From: Acrocarpospora catenulata
GTDB lineage: Bacteria; Actinomycetota; Actinomycetes; Streptosporangiales; Streptosporangiaceae
Length of the DNA stretch: 64,000 nt
Reading direction: 5' to 3'
Assembly (NCBI RefSeq): GCF_018476525.1
Contig: NZ_JAHCST010000050.1
Span: 1-64,000, forward strand
How positions within the stretch are numbered: position 1 is the stretch's first letter; each line of letters begins with the position of its first letter. This document shows, one piece after another, positions 61,430 through 64,000 of the stretch. The position numbers were made by a program, and so were the translations under genes. The notes under the pieces were generated by a model. That model was not told the origin of the DNA. It saw only the letters and a list, made by a program, of their open reading frames with translations, and made no database searches.

Positions 61430-62044
61430 CTAATTAGTTTTAGAAACCACGACGCAGCACTCCCCCGGCCGGGGGTCCGGGCGTACCTCGCCGCGGCCCT
61501 CCAGCAGCCCCTGGCAGAGCGCGAGGTTCATCGAACAGACCAGCAGCGGATGCTCCTGCGACAACACATGGAACGGGCAGTTGCGCAGCCGCAGGACCCC
61601 GTCCTCCTCATAGGGCTCGTACCCGTGCCCGGCCAGCGCCTCGGCCACCGGGCCACCCGTGGCGAGCTTGCGCCCGGCCCTGCGGGCGGCCTCCTCGGCC
61701 ACCTCGTCGCCGCCCAGCAGGTCGACCACCTCGGCCAGGATCAGGGCCAGGGTGCGATAGTCCCGGGCCGGCAGGCTCACCGCGTGCTCGGTCCCCGACC
61801 GGCGGTAGACCTTCGCGGGACGGCCGCTGCCGGGGCCGCGCCGCTCCCCCCGGTGCTCGAAAGCGGCCGTCAGCAGGCCCGCCTCGACCAGCTTGTCCAG
61901 GTGAAAGGCCGCCAGAGCGCGCCCCACCCCCGCGGCCTCCGCCGCCTCGGCCCGGCCGACCGCACGCCCCTGCCCCACGACGAACCGGTAGAGCTCCCGC
62001 CGCACCGGATCACCCAGCACGGCCACCGCCTCATCACTGTTCAC
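61430..62044 (-). CDS. SufR-like helix-turn-helix regulator with probable Fe-S site
   Basis: 204 residues. An ArsR/DeoR-like winged helix (VAVLGDPVRRELYRFVVGQG, AAFHLDKLVEAGLL) is followed by a sensor domain with Cys residues spaced as in SufR-type regulators: NCPFH, VCSMN, LCQG and ECC near the C-terminus. An iron-sulfur cluster ligand set is therefore likely. GTG 62044 has no Shine-Dalgarno; TAGACT at 62056-62051 suggests a leaderless message. No suf genes are near; the downstream DUF3291 gene is a candidate target. Confidence 0.8.
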   Translation of the reverse strand: MNSDEAVAVLGDPVRRELYRFVVGQGRAVGRAEAAEAAGVGRALAAFHLDKLVEAGLLTAAFEHRGERRGPGSGRPAKVYRRSGTEHAVSLPARDYRTLALILAEVVDLLGGDEVAEEAARRAGRKLATGGPVAEALAGHGYEPYEEDGVLRLRNCPFHVLSQEHPLLVCSMNLALCQGLLEGRGEVRPDPRPGECCVVVSKTN

Positions 62045-62146
62045 ACGCGGAGTCTAGGTCGCGACATGCAGGATCCTCGCCGCCGTCCCCGCATGCCCAG
62101 GGCGCGGGCGGCGTCAGGCGGGACCGCGACCGTATACTCGTCGCCC

Positions 62147-62437
62147 GTGACGGACCCCTGCCCCTGCGGGCACGACGCCTGGGCCGTACCCGCCGATCAG
62201 CGCGAGGCGCTGGCCCTGGCCGGGCACCAGAACGCCATCGGGCATCTGCTCGCCGTCGTCGCGCGGGACAACGCGCGGTGGCTGGGGGTGCTGCGCTGCA
62301 CCCGGTGCGGCCGGCTGTGGGCGGAGGACAGCATGAGCTCCGGCCATGCCGACATGTTCTTCATCTACCCGATCACGGCAACCGACCCAGACGCCTGGCT
62401 GGCCGCCGCTCGTTCCCTCAACCTGCCAAGCCGCTAG
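62147..62437 (+). CDS. Small Cys-rich (zinc-ribbon-like) protein
   Basis: 96 residues. CPCGH at 5-9 and CTRCG near 51 could bind one zinc. The rest, including HQNAIGHLLAVVARDN and a DMFFIYPI strand, has no named family that I recall. TATACT (62133-62138) ends 8 nt before the GTG, so transcription is likely leaderless. Confidence 0.65.
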   Translation: MTDPCPCGHDAWAVPADQREALALAGHQNAIGHLLAVVARDNARWLGVLRCTRCGRLWAEDSMSSGHADMFFIYPITATDPDAWLAAARSLNLPSR

Positions 62438-62473
62438 TGGATCTCAGCTGAGCCATGGCAGCAGACAGACGAT

Positions 62474-62542
62474 GGCCCCTCCCGGTCGTTTCCGGGCGGG
62501 GCCGCCTCTTACGGGGCCGACCACCGGGTGGCGCGCACCCGG
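62474..62542. terminator. Two hairpins between convergent genes
   Basis: One stem spans 62474-62503 (GGCCCC..CCCGG with CCGGG..GGGGCC, one mismatch) after the Cys-rich gene. A second (CCGGGTG 62524-62530 with 62536-62542) lies after the lectin stop at 62564. Confidence 0.6.
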
Positions 62543-62563
62543 CCCGGCCGCTGGGTCACCTCA

Positions 62564-63139
62564 TCAGTAGATGTTCCAGCGCTGGTTCCAGTTCCCGCTG
62601 CAGCGCCAGACCTGGAGCAGTGCGCCGTTGCTGTAGTTGACGTCCGTGACGTCGAGGCAGACACGGTCGGGACCCAGCCCGGTCACAGCGAGGTTGATGA
62701 GCTGAACCCAGTTGTTCCCCGTCTCGACCGGCATCGCCAGCCAGCGCTGATTCCAGCCGCTACTGCACTCCCACTGCTGCACGCGGACGCCGCTCCCGTG
62801 CGGCACATCGGTCGCCATGTCGAGGCACAGCTGGGAGAGCTCGTTCTTGATCTGGTAGTAGGTATAGCCCTGGAGGCTGCCTTTCGCGGTGACCAACCAC
62901 CGCTGGTTCCGGTATTCACCGGTGGTGCGCTTCTGCCACAGCTGAGCCCTGCCTCCGTTGTTCATGGACAGGTCCCTCATGTCGAGCACCATCGGGACGC
63001 TGGCCGGTGTCCCACCAGATGGCGGGTACACGCTGATGTAAATGCCGTTCGCGGCACTCGCCGGCGTCTGGACGGTGAACACGGTCGCCAACATGACCAG
63101 GCCCGCGGCCGCGGCCCTGAAGACCTTCCTGATACGCAT
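62564..63139 (-). CDS. Secreted ricin-type beta-trefoil lectin
   Basis: 191 residues; ATG 63139 follows AAAAGGAG. Signal peptide cleaved near TPASA-ANG. The mature protein is one RICIN beta-trefoil: repeats end in QLWQ, GEYRNQRWLV, GWNQRWLAM and NWNQRWNIY (QxW motifs), with Cys pairs (LCLDM..WEC; VCLDV..WRC). It probably binds extracellular polysaccharide; there is no attached catalytic domain. A promoter is readable at 63206-63234. Confidence 0.9.
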   Translation of the reverse strand: MRIRKVFRAAAAGLVMLATVFTVQTPASAANGIYISVYPPSGGTPASVPMVLDMRDLSMNNGGRAQLWQKRTTGEYRNQRWLVTAKGSLQGYTYYQIKNELSQLCLDMATDVPHGSGVRVQQWECSSGWNQRWLAMPVETGNNWVQLINLAVTGLGPDRVCLDVTDVNYSNGALLQVWRCSGNWNQRWNIY

Positions 63140-63205
63140 GGAGCTCCTTTTCCTTGGCCCTGTTCGGCTCTGTTCGCCGGTGACGGCAAGAGCTTTGGGC
63201 AGGCC

Positions 63206-63234
63206 GGTATAGGAGCGGTATAGGCACTGGTCAC
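63206..63234 (-). promoter_or_regulatory. Promoter of the ricin-type lectin gene
   Basis: On the minus strand GTGACC (-35, 63234-63229), 17 nt and TATACC (-10, 63211-63206). A second TATACC (63222-63217) lies 11 bp upstream of the -10, forming a direct repeat. Predicted leader about 60 nt. Confidence 0.5.
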
Positions 63235-63292
63235 GGGCCTGCGGGCAGGCGAACAGGACTCAGGTGGCGAGTGTTCCCCGCGGAAACCATGG

Positions 63293-63324
63293 CCGGGGAA
63301 TCCGCGGTTGGGCGGATTCCCCGG
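63293..63324 (-). terminator. Terminator hairpin of the FKBP gene
   Basis: A perfect 13-bp stem (63293-63305 with 63312-63324) and 6-nt loop lie 10 nt past the stop at 63334. Confidence 0.75.
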
Positions 63325-63333
63325 GGAAGGGCG

Positions 63334-64000
63334 TCAGACGGCGCCCAGCACGTCCACCACGAAGACGAGGGTGTCGGTGCCCTTGATGCCGCCCTGGGCG
63401 TTGCCCTCCTTGCCGTAGCCGAGCTCCGGCGGGATGGTGATGACGACGCGGCTGCCGACCGGCACCCCGGTGAGGCCCTGGGACCAGCCCTTGACCACCT
63501 GGTTGAGCGCGAACTGGGTGGCCTCGCCGCGCTTCCAGCTGGAGTCGAACTCGGTGTCGGTGCCCCAGATCTTGCCGGTGTAGTGCACCATGACCGTCTG
63601 GTCGGCCTTCACCTTGGGGCCTTCGCCCTGGATGACGGTCTTGACGACCAGGTCGGACGGAGGCTTGGCGACGGTCTTGGTGGTCAGCTGCGGGGCCTCC
63701 GTGCCGCCCGGGTTGACCAGCTTGACGCCTTCGATGCCCGGGTCCTTGGCGGTGCCCACGACGGCCTTGGCCGTGGCCGAGATCACGTCCACGACCAGCA
63801 CCTGGGAGGAGACGTTGAAGTCGGTGCCCTGCTGCTTGGCGTTCTCGATCATGGTCGGGTCCAGGCTGTCCTTGGCGATGACCACCAGGACCCGCCCGCC
63901 CGGCTTGATGCCCACCAAGCCGTCGTGGAGCGCCTTCGGCAGCTGCTGGTTGACCGGGACGAACTCCCCACTGCCCGCGTCGTACGCCGAGCCGCCGGTC
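63334..64000 (-). CDS. FKBP-type peptidyl-prolyl isomerase, two FKBP domains (5' end cut by window)
   Basis: The visible 222 residues contain the end of one FKBP domain (LPKALHDGLVGIKPGGRVLV) and a complete second one (KADQTVMVHYTGKIWGTDTE, then VGSRVVITIPPELGYG and GTDTLVFVVDVLGAV). The frame stays open to the edge, so the start lies beyond 64000. Tandem FKBP proteins of this kind are exported lipoproteins or secreted foldases in actinobacteria and are often found between pafA and pafB. A strong terminator follows. Confidence 0.92.
   Translation of the reverse strand, partial: TGGSAYDAGSGEFVPVNQQLPKALHDGLVGIKPGGRVLVVIAKDSLDPTMIENAKQQGTDFNVSSQVLVVDVISATAKAVVGTAKDPGIEGVKLVNPGGTEAPQLTTKTVAKPPSDLVVKTVIQGEGPKVKADQTVMVHYTGKIWGTDTEFDSSWKRGEATQFALNQVVKGWSQGLTGVPVGSRVVITIPPELGYGKEGNAQGGIKGTDTLVFVVDVLGAV

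Noticed and set aside
1-64000. tRNA, rRNA, CRISPR array, intact insertion sequence
   Set aside because: Read through for cloverleaf-like stretches, regular repeat-spacer patterns and transposase motifs; none was convincing. A covariance-model search could still find a small RNA.

Overview
The window is chromosomal DNA of a high-GC filamentous actinomycete. The evidence is G+C near 70%, many GTG starts, likely leaderless genes, CBM2/FnIII exoenzymes, an XRE/DUF397 pair, and a PafBC-TatAC-HelY block. A Streptosporangiales-type genome is the best guess, but this is inference because no rRNA is present.

Left part (1-12.7 kb): sugar-polymer use and secreted proteins. Two secreted modular esterases (a CE1/PHB-depolymerase-like enzyme cut by the left edge, and an SGNH hydrolase at 7643-9265) share the plan catalytic domain - FnIII - FnIII - CBM2. 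Between them lie a LacI regulator and, divergent from it, a tightly overlapping ROK regulator - GH4 phospho-beta-glucosidase - BadF-type sugar kinase operon with a readable promoter and paired operators. An Lrp regulator, three secreted proteins of unknown function (one with an internal duplication, one with a triplicated domain), a small conserved protein and a chloroperoxidase-like hydrolase follow.

Middle (12.9-26.4 kb): a NACHT/STAND NTPase with three consecutive Walker A motifs, an MFS transporter behind a CebR-like box, a MetE-family gene with its middle deleted, a 49-residue protein, an EEP phosphatase/nuclease, an orphan histidine kinase, a phosphoribosyltransferase-erythromycin esterase fusion, an ABC exporter and a ChaA-type Ca2+/H+ antiporter.

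Defence island (26.4-37.5 kb): an HTH-membrane-NACHT protein stands 43 bp upstream of a complete four-gene Wadjet system (DUF2397, DUF2398, SMC-like ATPase, DUF2399) whose genes overlap end to end. Wadjet complexes remove circular plasmids; the adjacent NACHT protein is a candidate sensor or second layer. A 43-residue Flp-pilin-like ORF follows.

37.8-47.6 kb: a nitronate monooxygenase - MocR - DapA-like operon ending in an MFS stub, preceded by a perfect 16-bp palindrome; an unknown membrane protein; a region of gene debris (flavin monooxygenase fragment, frameshifted WD40 tail, a partial second copy of the membrane-protein gene) around an FtsX-type permease; then an XRE/DUF397 pair.

Right part (47.7-64 kb): housekeeping. 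A M24 peptidase - acyl-CoA dehydrogenase pair, a SpoIIE-type phosphatase and a 5'-3' exonuclease are followed by the conserved block HelY helicase - lipid kinase - TatC - TatA - small membrane protein - PafC - PafB. A DUF3866 gene, a metallophosphoesterase lipoprotein, DUF3291, a SufR-like regulator, a Cys-rich protein and a ricin-type lectin separate that block from a double-FKBP gene cut by the right edge. No rRNA, tRNA, CRISPR array or intact IS element was recognised.
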